From: Picosynechococcus sp. PCC 7003
GTDB lineage: Bacteria; Cyanobacteriota; Cyanobacteriia; Cyanobacteriales; MRBY01
Reading direction: 5' to 3'
Length of the DNA stretch: 64,000 nt
Assembly (NCBI RefSeq): GCF_001693255.1
Contig: NZ_CP016474.1
Location: forward strand, 2,064,661 to 2,128,660
Shown here: piece by piece, positions 43,564-50,682 of the stretch
Numbering within the stretch: the first letter of the stretch is position 1
Layout: the number at the start of each line of letters is the position of its first letter
Made by a program: the position numbers and the translations under genes
The notes under the pieces: model-generated
Databases searched by the model: none
Told to the model about the DNA's origin: nothing
What the model saw: only the letters and a program-made list of their open reading frames with translations

Positions 43564-43607
43564 CCGGGAAATTTTTTGTCGTGAAAAACAAACGAAAAAT
43601 TCCCCGG
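43564..43607 (-). other. Intercistronic hairpin between rpsG and fusA
   Basis: Two arms of 15 bases (CCGGGAAATTTTTTG and CGAAAAATTCCCCGG) match at 13 positions around a 14-base loop, 17 bases after the rpsG stop. There is no following T run in the direction of transcription. It could stabilise or separate the upstream message. Confidence 0.5.
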
Positions 43608-43623
43608 CATCGATTTTTGAACT

Positions 43624-44094
43624 TTAGTAGCGGTAGTGGGCGAAAGCCTTGTTTGCTTCTGCCATCCGGTGGGTATCTTCCCGCTTCTTGATTGCGCCAC
43701 CTGTTTCGTTAGCGGCATCCATCAATTCGTTGGCAAGCTTGATGGCCATGCTTTTACCGGAGCGTTGCCGGGCATAGCCGATCAACCAACGGAGAGCCAA
43801 AGCAGTACCCCGGCCTTGGCGTACTTCCATGGGTACCTGGTAGGTTGCACCACCAACACGACGGGCCTTAACTTCCACGAGGGGAGTCAGGTTACGGATC
43901 GCGGTTTCAAAGACTTCGATGGGATCGCTGCCAGTTCTTTCTTTGATGATGTCGAGGGCATCATAAACAATCCGTGCTGCCAAGGATTTTTTACCGCTTT
44001 TCATCACACGGCGGATAGTCATGCTGAGAAGGCGGTTGTTGTACACGGCATCAGGCGGTACAACACGCTTTTTAGTAACTGAGCGACGAGACAT
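43624..44094 (-). CDS. rpsG: Small ribosomal subunit protein S7
   Basis: S7 nucleates assembly of the 30S head and contacts tRNA in the E site. The 156-residue protein shows [60 protein letters not shown] and [19 protein letters not shown], the standard blocks. It lies between rpsL and fusA in the str operon, with unusually roomy spacers on both sides (about 220 and 215 bases). Confidence 0.98.
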   Translation of the reverse strand: MSRRSVTKKRVVPPDAVYNNRLLSMTIRRVMKSGKKSLAARIVYDALDIIKERTGSDPIEVFETAIRNLTPLVEVKARRVGGATYQVPMEVRQGRGTALALRWLIGYARQRSGKSMAIKLANELMDAANETGGAIKKREDTHRMAEANKAFAHYRY

Positions 44095-44314
44095 ATTTTT
44101 CTATGCTTTTACAGATAGAGGGTTTTCTTAGGGTGGTTGCGCTAGGTGGCCTAGACGCTGTTTTTTAAAATAGGGGCAGCAATTTTATATAACTGGAACA
44201 CTCCACTGTTAGTCGTGAGCTTTGGGAGGTTCGCAACAAGCTTAAATAAATTCAATGGAGAATCTTAGGGAAAATTGGCGATCGCAACTCTTGCCAATCA
44301 TTCAACCAGATAGA

Positions 44315-44689
44315 TTACTCTTTAGGACGTTTAGCACCATATTTGGAGCGACCTTGCTTCCGATCCTTAACGCCAGTCGCGTCGAGGGTACCACGAACAA
44401 TGTGATAACGGACACCAGGTAAATCCTTAACACGACCGCCCCGGATGAGAACAACGGAGTGTTCTTGGAGGTTATGGCCGATGCCAGGAATGTAAGCAGT
44501 CACTTCAAAACCAGAAGTCAAACGCACACGAGCTACCTTCCGAAGCGCAGAGTTCGGCTTCTTAGGGGTGGTGGTGTACACACGAGTGCAAACGCCACGA
44601 CGCTGGGGGCATTGCTTGAGGGCAGGGGACTTAGTCTTTTTCTTGAGCTTGTAGCGCTCTGAACGAATAAGCTGTTGGATAGTTGGCAT
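44315..44689 (-). CDS. rpsL: Small ribosomal subunit protein S12
   Basis: S12 sits at the decoding centre and controls accuracy; streptomycin resistance maps to it. The 124-residue protein shows [45 protein letters not shown] (motif [15 protein letters not shown]), [20 protein letters not shown] and the conserved [14 protein letters not shown]. Wild-type lysines at the streptomycin sites appear present (PKKPNSA and PGVRY regions). The ATG at 44689 is preferred over a TTG two codons upstream. It is the first gene of the str operon and has its own promoter. Confidence 0.98.
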   Translation of the reverse strand: MPTIQQLIRSERYKLKKKTKSPALKQCPQRRGVCTRVYTTTPKKPNSALRKVARVRLTSGFEVTAYIPGIGHNLQEHSVVLIRGGRVKDLPGVRYHIVRGTLDATGVKDRKQGRSKYGAKRPKE

Positions 44690-44745
44690 GGACAATTGCC
44701 CTACGCGGATGGTTTAACGTAGGTCATTAACATTGACAAATTACA

Positions 44746-44775
44746 ATCTTAGTGACAAAGATCGGCTACTGTCAA
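44746..44775 (-). promoter_or_regulatory. Promoter of the str operon
   Basis: On the minus strand TTGACA (44775-44770) and TAAGAT (44751-44746) are 18 bases apart, 56 bases before the rpsL ATG. The -35 overlaps the TGA stop of the upstream IscA-like gene, so no terminator separates the two genes. Confidence 0.68.
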
Positions 44776-45101
44776 GGTTCTTTCTGAAAGGACTGACCGC
44801 AATTACAGGTTTTAGTCGTGTGGGGGTTTTTAAAGCGAAAGCTTCCGCCCATTAAATCTTCGGAGTAGTCAATGCTGAGATCCTTGAGCTGCTCGGCATC
44901 ACCAGGAGGGATCAAGATATTGATATTGCGGATTGTTTCTTGGCGATCGCCGCTCTGGGGTTGAGAATCTAGGGAAAATTGATAAATGTAATCTAAACAG
45001 CCACCGGACTGCACGGTGATCCGGAGATAACTATCGGTCGCTTGGCGACTGCGCTGGATGCGTTTAATTTCTTGGGCGGCGCTGGGGGTGATTTGAATCA
45101 T
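44772..45101 (-). CDS. IscA/SufA/HesB-type iron-sulfur carrier
   Basis: A-type carriers bind iron-sulfur clusters or iron and pass them to target proteins. This 109-residue protein has the three family cysteines: one in SGGCLDYIYQF and two in the closing CNCGQSF. MIQITPSAAQEIKRIQRS at the start is typical. The start is ATG 45101; an upstream TTG (45131) would add only hydrophobic residues with no family match. It stands between the isomerase gene and the str promoter. Assignment to IscA or to a cyanobacterial variant is not possible here. Confidence 0.87.
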   Translation of the reverse strand: MIQITPSAAQEIKRIQRSRQATDSYLRITVQSGGCLDYIYQFSLDSQPQSGDRQETIRNINILIPPGDAEQLKDLSIDYSEDLMGGSFRFKNPHTTKTCNCGQSFQKEP

Positions 45102-45134
45102 TTCAAAAAAGAAAAAGCCAATGGGAACCAAGCT

Positions 45135-45530
45135 CTACTGGCGAGCATAGTCATCCTGGAAGCGAATAATATCATCTTCGCCTAGGTACTCACCATTTTG
45201 CACTTCGATCAGAATCAGGGGCACAACGCCAGGATTCTGGAGGCGATGCTTCGTACAGGCCGGCACATAGGTGGACTGGTTTGGGGTCAGGAGTTCGGTT
45301 TTGTCGCCACATTCAACGTGGGCCGTGCCCGACACAACGATCCAATGTTCACTGCGATGGTGATGCATCTGGAGACTGAGGCGATGACCTGGGTTCACTT
45401 CGATGCGTTTGATTTTGTAGCCTGGCCCTTCGTCAAGAATTGTAAAAGTGCCCCAGGGTCGAGAATCGGTGGGGCATGGCTGTGTTGGGGCCGTGGTTAG
45501 GGGGCTGGTGGATTGTCCCGTCAAGATCAT
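45135..45530 (-). CDS. Stand-alone type II phosphomannose isomerase (cupin)
   Basis: This 131-residue cupin corresponds to the C-terminal isomerase domain of bifunctional PMI-GMP (ManC/AlgA) proteins, which interconverts fructose-6-phosphate and mannose-6-phosphate. Conserved elements are RPWGTFTILDEGPGYKIKRI (PWG motif), the metal-ligand strand LSLQMHHHRSEHWIVVSG, and VPACTKHRLQNPG then LILIEVQNGEYLGEDDIIR. The separate guanylyltransferase at the start of the window lacks this domain, so the two activities are encoded apart. It is cytoplasmic and 33 bases upstream of the IscA-like start. Confidence 0.9.
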   Translation of the reverse strand: MILTGQSTSPLTTAPTQPCPTDSRPWGTFTILDEGPGYKIKRIEVNPGHRLSLQMHHHRSEHWIVVSGTAHVECGDKTELLTPNQSTYVPACTKHRLQNPGVVPLILIEVQNGEYLGEDDIIRFQDDYARQ

Positions 45531-45582
45531 GGGCGTTCAAAAACCGTAGATGACAACAAGAATAATTGTCTTCCATTATGGG

Positions 45583-46059
45583 TCAGGGACGGCAATTGTG
45601 TTGAAACCAATCCTGGAGCAAGCAGCGGCATTCTTTTGCCGCAATCCCACCAATGACCGGGACAGGGTGATTTGAAAAGGACGCATCGGGAAAATTAGCC
45701 ACACTACGCAGAGCACCGGTCTTGGGATCGTCGGCTCCGTAAATGACTTGTTTTAGCCGGGCTTGGATAATGGCCCCGGCACACATCGGACAAGGTTCTA
45801 GGGTGACATAGAGGGTGCAGTCCTGGAGGTGCCAATCTTGACGAATATGGCCAGCCGCACGGAGCACCAGAATTTCAGCGTGGGCGGTAGGATCTTGGGT
45901 TTTTTCTTTGCGATTACCGCTCTGGGCAAGGCATTGATTTTTGCCATCGACGAGGATGGCACCAACAGGAATTTCCCCAGACTGTCCGGCAATTTTTGCG
46001 AGGGCGATCGCCTTTTGCATCCAGTGGTAATGGCGTTGATATGCCGCTTGGGTAATCAC
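45583..46059 (-). CDS. tadA: tRNA-specific adenosine deaminase TadA
   Basis: TadA converts adenosine 34 of tRNA-Arg(ACG) to inosine. The 158-residue protein has the zinc and catalytic motifs TAHAEILVLRAAG (His, Glu) and LEPCPMCAGAIIQARL (two cysteines). GEIPVGAILVDG and the typical C-terminal tail are present. The start is GTG at 46059, overlapping the stop of grxC by four bases (GTGA), so translation is probably coupled to it. The redox gene upstream has no known link to the enzyme. Confidence 0.93.
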   Translation of the reverse strand: MITQAAYQRHYHWMQKAIALAKIAGQSGEIPVGAILVDGKNQCLAQSGNRKEKTQDPTAHAEILVLRAAGHIRQDWHLQDCTLYVTLEPCPMCAGAIIQARLKQVIYGADDPKTGALRSVANFPDASFSNHPVPVIGGIAAKECRCLLQDWFQHNCRP

Positions 46060-46361
46060 TGGCGCAGTAATACGTTTAGCTCGCCTTTTCGGTCAAGGGC
46101 AAATAAATCTGTGCAGCCGCCGATGTGGGCGTTGTTGATGAAAATCTGGGGGACCGTGCGTTTGCCGTTGGCTCGTTCTGCCATTTTTTTACGGGCAATC
46201 CCATCCCCATCAATTTTGTATTCCGTGAAATGCACCCCTTTAAAAAAGAGCAACATTTTCGCCGCGATGCAGTAGGGACAAGTCCGCCAAGTATAAATTT
46301 CAACCTTGGCATTAATCCCCGTGGCCTTTTTTCCAAATAGCGACTTTAGGCAATCAAACAT
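46056..46361 (-). CDS. grxC: Glutaredoxin (GrxC type, CPYC)
   Basis: Glutaredoxins reduce disulfides and mixed glutathione disulfides. The 101-residue protein has the dithiol site RTCPYCIAAK, the cis-proline in KRTVPQIFINN and the glutathione site GGCTDLFAL. It starts with a short lead (FDCLKSLFGKKATG) that has a third cysteine. No clear ribosome site precedes ATG 46361, and only about 20 bases separate it from the left end of the tnpB element, so its native upstream region may have been displaced by that insertion. tadA overlaps it downstream. Confidence 0.92.
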   Translation of the reverse strand: MFDCLKSLFGKKATGINAKVEIYTWRTCPYCIAAKMLLFFKGVHFTEYKIDGDGIARKKMAERANGKRTVPQIFINNAHIGGCTDLFALDRKGELNVLLRQ

Positions 46362-46390
46362 TTTTGACCAAAAATAATGGGATACAAGCC

Positions 46391-46414
46391 CCGTCCTTCT
46401 AGGACGGCTTTTTC
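46391..46414 (+). other. Left-end hairpin of the tnpB element
   Basis: CCGTCC and GGACGG form a six-pair perfect stem with a five-base loop, followed by CTTTTTC. In the plus direction this would also terminate transcription coming from outside; the stop codon of the small RHH gene lies in its loop and stem. Confidence 0.7.
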
Positions 46415-46539
46415 TTAGATTTTAGACTCCTGATCAGCTCCCTTAATACATCCGTCTTGGTTCTGCCAACAGCATTGCAATACTCTTCTAGGAGCTCAAA
46501 CTCGTATTGCTCGATTCTAAAATCTAATCGTTTCTTCAT
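46399..46539 (-). CDS. 46-residue ribbon-helix-helix protein inside the tnpB element
   Basis: This small gene is divergent from tnpB, with 34 bases between the two ATGs. The protein begins KKRLDFRIEQYEFELLEEYC, with a DNA-contacting beta strand followed by two helices (second: TKTDVLRELIRSLKSK), the Arc/CopG ribbon-helix-helix pattern. The stop TAG is in the left-end hairpin. The likely role is as a dimeric regulator of the short shared promoter region, limiting tnpB or its own expression. It reads through without defects although tnpB is broken. It is too short for usual gene-calling limits, so may be missed in annotations. The fold is judged from pattern only. Confidence 0.72.
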   Translation of the reverse strand: MKKRLDFRIEQYEFELLEEYCNAVGRTKTDVLRELIRSLKSKKKPS

Positions 46540-46573
46540 GCCAATACCCGGTTTTATGCTGTACAATATTAGC
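46540..46573. promoter_or_regulatory. Shared divergent promoter spacer of the RHH gene and tnpB
   Basis: This 34-base spacer contains TACAAT (46562-46567) close before the tnpB ATG and no room for separate promoters. Operator sites for the RHH protein would be expected here. Confidence 0.4.
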
Positions 46574-47712
46574 ATGAAAGCAAAATATCAGTACCGATTC
46601 TATCCAACAGACCAGCAACGCTAGAGTTTAGCCCAGGTGTTTGGTTGTGTGCGGGTAGTTTGGAATGATGCCTTGGCGATTTGTCGGCAGTCTGAAAAGC
46701 TGCCCAGTAACAACGACTTGCAAAAATTGGTGATTACTCAGGCCAAGAAAACGGAAGAACGAAAATGGTTATCGACCGTTTCTAATATTCCGTTGCAGCA
46801 ATCGGTTGCTGATTTGGGTGTTGCCTACAAAAACTTTTTCGCCTCGCTCAAGGGCAAGCGAAAAGGAAAAAGAGTCGGTACTCCCAGGTTTAAAAAGAAA
46901 ACTGGGAAGCAATCGGCACGGTTCAGGATTGGTGGCTTTTCCATCAAGGGTGCTGAGGTATATCTTGCGAAAATTGGTAATGTGAAGCCGATTTGGTCAA
47001 GAGAATTACCATCCAATCCGAGTTCAGTCACGGTGATCAAGGACGCCGCTAACCGCTACTTCCTGAGCTTTGTAGTGGAGATTGAGCCTGTTCAAGTTGA
47101 TGCTAAAAACCACAGTATCGGCATTGATTTGGGTATCAAGACCTTTGCGGCAATGAGTAACGGGGAAATGATCAAAAGTCCAAGTTATTCGAAGCTGGAT
47201 AAGCGCCTGAGACGCAAGCAAAAGCAGTTTGCTCGTCAAGTGAAAGGCTCTAATCGTCGAGAGAAGACTCGGTTACAGATTGCCAAGCTGCACAACAAAA
47301 TCACTGATACCCGTAAAGATTTTCTGCACAAGCTATCGACTCGCGTGGTCTATGAGAACCAAGTGATCACGCTAGAAGATTTGAATGTGTCAGGCATGGT
47401 CAAAAACCGCAAGCTAGGCCGTGCGATCAGTGTGCAGGGATGGCGTGAATTTCGGGTGTTATGTGAGGCTAAGTCTGATAAATTTGGGCGGCAATTCAAT
47501 GTGATCAGTCATTGGGAGCCGACCTCTCAAGTCTGCTCAGACTGTGGCTACAACTGGAGCTCTCGGTTCGCTCTGTGCTTTGCCTCAATTGCGGCGCGGA
47601 ACACGACAGAGATGTAAATGCAGCCAGCAATATAAACAAAGTCGGGATAGGGCATTGCCACGACTTTAAACGGGCACGGCTCGACCGTAAGACTACTGCG
47701 GTAGCAAGTTGA
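46574..47712 (+). pseudogene. tnpB: TnpB RNA-guided nuclease, decayed
   Basis: TnpB is an RNA-guided DNA nuclease of the RuvC type and the ancestor of Cas12. The frame starts at ATG 46574 (KAKYQYRFYPTDQQR) but has an in-frame TAG at codon 17 (46622-46624), then continues from VFGCVRVVWNDAL. RuvC residues are present: Asp in GIDLGIKTF (47126-47128), Glu in TLEDLNVSG (47375-47377), and Asp in HDRDVNAASN (47611-47613). The last is in another frame after a shift near 47557. Zinc-ribbon cysteines (CSDCG, CLNCG) are likewise split. The shift fits loss of ten bases between two CTGG repeats. No full-length protein is expected unless the stop is read through and the frame restored. Confidence 0.88.
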
Positions 47713-47722
47713 AATGATGTGT

Positions 47723-47757
47723 CAAGAATCCCCGCGCCTTCAGGCCGGGGAGTATGT
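47723..47757 (+). ncRNA. Right-end hairpin and probable 3' part of the omega RNA
   Basis: CCCCG and CGGGG arms with an inner GCC/GGC pair frame the end of the element. In active relatives the guide (omega) RNA covers the tnpB 3' end and this hairpin, and the bases just outside form the guide. Here that outside sequence would begin near 47758. The RNA itself is inferred, not seen. Confidence 0.45.
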
Positions 47758-47768
47758 CAACAGAGTCG

Positions 47769-48686
47769 TTAGTCCGGGATGGTCAAAGGATAGTTGATCA
47801 GCGCCTCGGAAGTCTCCCATAATTGTTTGGCGATCGCCTCGTCCTTGGCTTGGTCTGATTTTTCGACTAGCCCTGGTTTGCCGGACATCTCCCCGAAGCC
47901 CTGGGGGCCAAAATAATCGCCTCCGGTTGCCGTGGGTTCGAGGGCCGCCATTAATGTTGGCAAGGCTCCTTGTGCGACGGAATTCGCGAAGAAAGGCACA
48001 AAAATCAAGCGGATGAGACCCGCTAAAAATGCCGGGATGTAGCGTCCAAGCTCTGTGGGGGCGATGCCTGGGTGAGCCGCGACCGAGAGAATTTTCTTGT
48101 TCTTTGCCGCTAACCGCCGTTGTAACTCCACCGCAAACAGTAAACAAGCCAGTTTACTTTGGCCATAGGCCGCCGTCGCCGAATAGTTTTGCTCGGACTG
48201 TAAATCTTGAAAATTAATTTTGCCAAATTTGTGGGCGTTGCTACTGAGAGAAACAACCCGTGATTCTGTTGTGTCGGGCATCAAGTCAATTAAGAGCGCC
48301 GTTAAAAGAAAATGGCCCAAATAATTGACGCAAAACTGGCTTTCAAAACCCTCTACTGTTTGGCCATAGGGGGGAAACATAATGCCCGCATTGTTGATGA
48401 GGAGATTTAAGGCTTGCTGTTGTTGGCGGTAGGTCGTCGCAAATTCTTTGACAGAGGCTAATCGACTTAGGTCTAGCTCCATTGTCTCCACATTGGCATC
48501 GGGAAGCTGCTGTCGGATTTCGGTTGCGGCCGCTGTTGCTTTTTCCATATCCCGACAGGCCAAAATCACATGACACTCTGTTTTTGCTAAACCGAGGGCT
48601 GTTTCAAAGCCAAGGCCTGTATTTGCGCCGGTAACAATGGCTTTTTTGCCCTGTTGTGAAGGTAGACTATCGAGCTTAAAGGTCAT
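47769..48686 (-). CDS. Short-chain dehydrogenase/reductase
   Basis: This 305-residue SDR enzyme uses NAD(P)H to reduce or oxidise a carbonyl or alcohol. Visible motifs are AIVTGANTGLGFETALGLA (cofactor glycines), DLSRLASVKEF, LLINNAGIMFPP (NNAG), and the catalytic YGQSKLA with a preceding serine in VVSLSSNAHKF. The overall pattern resembles the retinol dehydrogenase/protochlorophyllide oxidoreductase-like group of SDRs, but POR-specific cysteines are not evident. Its start overlaps the end of the metal-hydrolase-like gene by 11 bases, implying coupled translation. Confidence 0.87.
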   Translation of the reverse strand: MTFKLDSLPSQQGKKAIVTGANTGLGFETALGLAKTECHVILACRDMEKATAAATEIRQQLPDANVETMELDLSRLASVKEFATTYRQQQQALNLLINNAGIMFPPYGQTVEGFESQFCVNYLGHFLLTALLIDLMPDTTESRVVSLSSNAHKFGKINFQDLQSEQNYSATAAYGQSKLACLLFAVELQRRLAAKNKKILSVAAHPGIAPTELGRYIPAFLAGLIRLIFVPFFANSVAQGALPTLMAALEPTATGGDYFGPQGFGEMSGKPGLVEKSDQAKDEAIAKQLWETSEALINYPLTIPD

Positions 48687-49848
48687 TCAAAAATATCTCC
48701 ATTAAGTTTTGCTGAAACGGCACTGGTTCAAAGTCGATTGTAACGGGTTGAATTTCTGGGGGGTGGGTATCGAACCGGGTATGGGGTGAAAAATCCGCCA
48801 GGCGATCGCAGCTCATAATTCCTTGGCCTGCTGCCCTTAATGCCGGGTCTGGGTGATAAGTCTGCAAAAAATCCGTTAATGTCGTTTCCAGCTCAGCTTG
48901 CAAAACCTCTTGGTGCCAGAGGGCATGGTTCAAAAAAGGCACTAATAGGGCCAGCAAATCCCGCGTGACAATCACAGCCATCTGGGTTTCATCTTTCAAG
49001 CAGGCAAAACTTTTGAGCAATTGACCATCCGCCCCTATTTCACAGCCAGTCTGACCCCGATCCCACACCTGATCGTCGATGAACAACGACCCACCGCCAA
49101 AATCTTCCTCGAAAGGAAAATGAGTGTGGACACAACCCACCGAATAGCCAGAAGGCCTATTGCGACCGAAGTAAGCAAAGCGATAACTACAAATATCTTC
49201 GATGAGCCATGTATCCGGGTGTCTTTGGGTATGGGCTTTGGAAAAAGAATCTTGCAAGGTATGGAGGGCAGCCCCAATGAATTTTAGACCCGTCATTTTT
49301 CGGTGTCGCTGCTCGCCAATTTCGGAGTCGCGTTGTGGGGATAATGGCCCGGCCATGGAGGCAACACCATGGATAATCGTATCTTTGATGAAATTATGGG
49401 ATAACCCACAGGATTCATGGGCACTGATGGATTCTTCCTGGGAATCCCCCAGATAGTTGCGGGTAAATTGTGTAATTTGGGAGCGATTGTCATCATGACG
49501 AATCATGCCCGCTAATAATTCATCCCGTTCCGCCTGAGATAAAGCATCCCAATCTTCTGGCCCCACTAAAATTTGCATCAACTGCTCCGCAAAGGGACGA
49601 TCCAACCCGGGAAAATCTACTAGGGTATTGCCATTAAATAAAGGATGGGCCTGACGATCCATGGAGCCGACGGGCGTGCCGTAGAAATGACGTGTCAGGG
49701 GATCCGGGCTTGCTTGCAGTTGTTCAAGGGCAAAAAGGGTGAGGTATTCATGGCCAGGAATTAGGTGAGTCATAAAGGCTTCAACTTTGGTTCCCTTGGC
49801 CAGCCAGACCACCACCAGACCCCAAAGGACTCGATTCAATAATTTCAT
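48676..49848 (-). CDS. Exported protein with zinc-phospholipase C/P1-nuclease-like motif
   Basis: This 390-residue protein has an N-terminal signal (LLNRVLWGLVVVWLAKG, probable cleavage at KVEA-FM). The start of the mature part HLIPGHEYLTLFALEQL and the segment GAALHTLQDSFSKAHTQRH (with His-xxx-Asp and a further His) recall the zinc sites of phospholipase C/S1-P1 nuclease proteins. Several other histidines and aspartates (MIRHDDNRSQ; SCGLSHNFIKDTI) could complete a three-metal site. Cysteines (about seven) suggest periplasmic disulfides. Family membership is tentative and the substrate unknown. The SDR gene follows with 11 bases of overlap. Confidence 0.62.
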   Translation of the reverse strand: MKLLNRVLWGLVVVWLAKGTKVEAFMTHLIPGHEYLTLFALEQLQASPDPLTRHFYGTPVGSMDRQAHPLFNGNTLVDFPGLDRPFAEQLMQILVGPEDWDALSQAERDELLAGMIRHDDNRSQITQFTRNYLGDSQEESISAHESCGLSHNFIKDTIIHGVASMAGPLSPQRDSEIGEQRHRKMTGLKFIGAALHTLQDSFSKAHTQRHPDTWLIEDICSYRFAYFGRNRPSGYSVGCVHTHFPFEEDFGGGSLFIDDQVWDRGQTGCEIGADGQLLKSFACLKDETQMAVIVTRDLLALLVPFLNHALWHQEVLQAELETTLTDFLQTYHPDPALRAAGQGIMSCDRLADFSPHTRFDTHPPEIQPVTIDFEPVPFQQNLMEIFLNDL

Positions 49849-50337
49849 GATCTCAAGCTATTTTTTCCCCAGGATGCAGGACTTATTCTTTATTTTCTAC
49901 CAGGAATGGATGGGGGTGAGAAAAATGTTTAGGGGGATGGGCTTCGACTAAGAGTTGCTGGGTGATCACACTGGCGATCGCCAAGATAAAACCTGCGTAC
50001 ACTTTTCCTCGAATGATCGCCTAATCGCCATAGAATTTTTTCCATAAGCATTAGGACTATGGCCAAAGGATAAAAGAAGAAACTTTTCCCGGTAGAAAAC
50101 CGAAACAACAATTTAAAGTTTAGTTGCAAAATCTCCAGAAAAAGGCACTCGATCCCTGCTTTCTCTGTCGGTTAAAAACAGATCCATGCCAGGCATTACC
50201 CTGTAGCTCTTTTCAGTTTTGCGCCCCACGCTGCTTGAAGCCATTTATCACTGGGTCACATTGCATAAGTATCAATACGCTGCAACTAGTCCTTAGTATC
50301 TACTGTTTTACAACTGAATAAAAAGAGGTAGCATTCG
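49849..50337. other. Intergenic region with a possible decayed membrane-protein gene
   Basis: This spacer of 489 bases lies between divergent genes. On the minus strand a hydrophobic reading (FFFYPLAIVLMLMEKILW, to about 50030) is followed in another frame by VYAGFILAIASVITQQLL and a histidine-rich end (stop near 49890). Joined, they look like the end of a membrane protein broken by a frameshift or stop near 50020-50040. No family was recognised. A HIP1 palindrome lies at 49973-49982. The right half (50135-50337) holds nothing I can identify beyond the upstream region of the next gene. Confidence 0.35.
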
Positions 50338-50682
50338 ATGAAAACGCTTACTTTCCTAATGATTCCGGCAATGGCATTGTCCTTAATTCCACAGTCTGTT
50401 CTGGCCTGGAATGCTTACCATCTCTACAACAAAGATGGGACAGACATCTGGGCCATTGAATGTGCAGACGGCACACTCCACAGCTACGCAGGCAGCTCCG
50501 GTGGCCTTGGTACTGTGGGGCCAGCCCTTTGTGAAGATCATGGTGGCATTGCCAATCCTGATGGTGACCTGAAACCAGTCCCTGCAACGGTTCACGAAGT
50601 CGATTCATCCTTGGGCGCTCCAAAACCAGAACCGACCACTCCCAATTCCCGACCCCAAACCTTTGAAAATTGGCATTTCTAA
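50338..50682 (+). CDS. Small exported protein of unknown function
   Basis: This 114-residue protein has a classic signal peptide (MKTLTFLMIPAMALSLIPQSVLA, cleaved before WNAYHLY). The mature part of about 90 residues has a central region WAIECADGTLHSYAG and GLGTVGPALCEDHGG with two cysteines that may pair, and a proline-rich tail (PKPEPTTPNSRPQ). AAAGAGG lies about eight bases before the ATG. I do not recognise the family. It is followed at once by a 13-base perfect inverted repeat. Confidence 0.7.
   Translation: MKTLTFLMIPAMALSLIPQSVLAWNAYHLYNKDGTDIWAIECADGTLHSYAGSSGGLGTVGPALCEDHGGIANPDGDLKPVPATVHEVDSSLGAPKPEPTTPNSRPQTFENWHF

Larger units (their letters stand above)
46380..47757. mobile_element. 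IS200/IS605-superfamily, tnpB-only (IS1341-type) element, decayed
   Basis: The element begins near 46380 with the left hairpin (CCGTCC/GGACGG, 46391-46407) followed by CTTTTTC. It ends with the right hairpin (CCCCGCGCCTTCAGGCCGGGG, arms at 47729-47735 and 47744-47750) and a tail GTATGTCAAC. It carries no tnpA. A decayed tnpB and a small divergent RHH gene fill it. TTGAC at 46363-46367 on the left and GTCAA at the right end are possible flanking and terminal motifs. Exact ends are uncertain by some ten bases. Confidence 0.75.
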
